Shown one piece after another: positions 16,515-17,020 of a DNA stretch of 17,020 bases. The stretch's first letter is position 1. Every line of letters begins with the position of its first letter. This DNA is from Kapaibacterium sp038202665 (GTDB lineage Bacteria; Bacteroidota; Ignavibacteria; Kapaibacteriales; Kapaibacteriaceae): contig JBBRES010000031.1 in the NCBI GenBank assembly GCA_038202665.1, positions 1 to 17,020 on the forward strand. Direction: 5' to 3'. The notes under the pieces were generated by a model. The model was not told where the DNA came from. It saw nothing but the letters and a program-made list of their open reading frames with translations, and searched no databases. A program made the position numbers and the translations under genes.

Positions 16515-16605
16515 TACTTACCCACGCCTCTAGTGCATTTTCATCGATAGAGATTGCCGAGAGCATCACAACCAACATAGCAAACGTACAAGTGAGGGAC
16601 TTCAT
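16336..16605 (-). CDS. Small exported protein, unknown function, possibly frameshifted
   Basis: An 89-residue protein with a signal peptide (MKSLTCTFAMLVVMLSAIS) and GAGG 5 nt before the ATG at 16605, so this start is well supported. The mature part is acidic and helical (ENALEAWVSNEDSYESVAER, LVNGLQHVADVAHLQTKAFY). It ends abruptly at EECVWS just after an AGAAGAAGAG run. The alternative frame beyond that run continues as a plausible tail up to the WG-like gene. No family is recognised. It probably heads a small transcript with the WG-like gene. Confidence 0.5.
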   Translation of the reverse strand: MKSLTCTFAMLVVMLSAISIDENALEAWVSNEDSYESVAERLVNGLQHVADVAHLQTKAFYDEESDKREGVDCDEPRFKPASEEECVWS

Positions 16606-17020
16606 TTCTACCTCGATCATCGCAGCGATGTACAAGTTAGTAGAACGTCTGATAACCATGACCTTAGTAAGCGATGGCTTTCACAGCACTGATGCATGAG
16701 GCAGGAGTTGCAATGTTCATGCCAGTGATGATGCATCATCGAAACGCACACTAGAACGTCGACCCATCTTGTGATTTCCCACTGCCGAATGGTTCTACAG
16801 GCCTGAGAGTGAAGCCAATGTTGTCGTAATTTAGTGAACACTACGTGGCCATAGATCGTCGTCGGCTTCCACAGTACTTCATATCAGGGCGAAATCACAC
16901 AGAGTGAAGATTCCAATATCAAAGCACGTAACTGGCGACCTACATCTGCTGTGTATTGCAGTTTCGAGTGCAGGACTTTTCGGTTTCTGTTTCTATGAGC
17001 AAGAACGGGTTGACCATAGA
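16606..17020. other. Terminal stretch with no supported complete gene
   Basis: 415 bases. On the plus strand a frame is open from 16838 to the window end; from a GTG at 16904 it would read KIPISKHVTGDLHLLCIAVS and then a hydrophobic stretch, so it could be the start of a membrane or exported protein cut by the edge. No ribosome-binding site supports it. On the minus strand, 16751-16840 encodes a short peptide (NYDNIGFTLRPVEPFG) that may be a gene remnant. Neither is secure. Confidence 0.3.

Noticed and set aside
16751..16840. Minus-strand peptide ending NYDNIGFTLRPVEPFG, resembling the C-terminus of a formylglycine-generating (SUMF1) or FISUMP-type protein
   Set aside because: Only 29 codons are open, with a stop immediately upstream. 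The resemblance is too short to call.

Overview
The window looks like chromosomal DNA from a Bacteroidota/Chlorobi-type bacterium, possibly of the Ignavibacteria/Kapabacteria kind. This is inferred, not proven. The clues are two secreted oxidases that end in a type IX secretion (T9SS) sorting-type domain, a class III adenylate cyclase fused to TPR-like repeats, a BBP2/OmpL-like outer-membrane barrel, a TAnnTTTG-type promoter candidate, and GC near 50% over most of the window. No rRNA, tRNA, CRISPR array or insertion sequence was seen.

Layout. 1-70: GTGAC heptamer repeats and a perfect 38-bp palindrome. 111-1163 (+): outer-membrane barrel protein. 1164-5512 (-): an operon running tyrosinase, then CueO/laccase-like multicopper oxidase with T9SS tail, then Tat-exported lipoprotein FAD oxidase of the berberine-bridge (BBE) family. 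5513-5633: divergent control region. 5634-10240 (+): a second operon-like run of three-domain multicopper oxidase with T9SS tail, exported CxxC thioredoxin-like protein (ATGA overlap), and a quinol-type nitric oxide reductase homologue. 10299-11549: a decayed TPR-adenylate cyclase. 11807-13696 (+): its intact paralogue. 13683-17020: small exported proteins on the minus strand, unrecognised except for one WG-repeat-like protein, in DNA that becomes more AT-rich.

The central observation is the NO reductase homologue at 8048-10240. It keeps the qNOR architecture but has His-to-Asn at one FeB ligand, Glu-to-Gln in the active site, and loss of two quinol-site acids (Glu-to-Gly, Asp-to-Gly). This pattern matches nitric oxide dismutase (Nod; 2 NO to N2 + O2) rather than NO reductase. 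The gene family is known. The striking part is its neighbourhood: four exported enzymes that normally use O2 directly (two multicopper oxidases, a tyrosinase and a BBE-type FAD oxidase) lie in two divergent clusters immediately upstream. A testable reading is that O2 made from NO at the membrane feeds envelope oxidases acting on phenolic substrates under anoxia. A perfect 9-bp inverted repeat 28 nt before the nod-like start suggests dedicated control. No NO-forming nitrite reductase is visible in the window.
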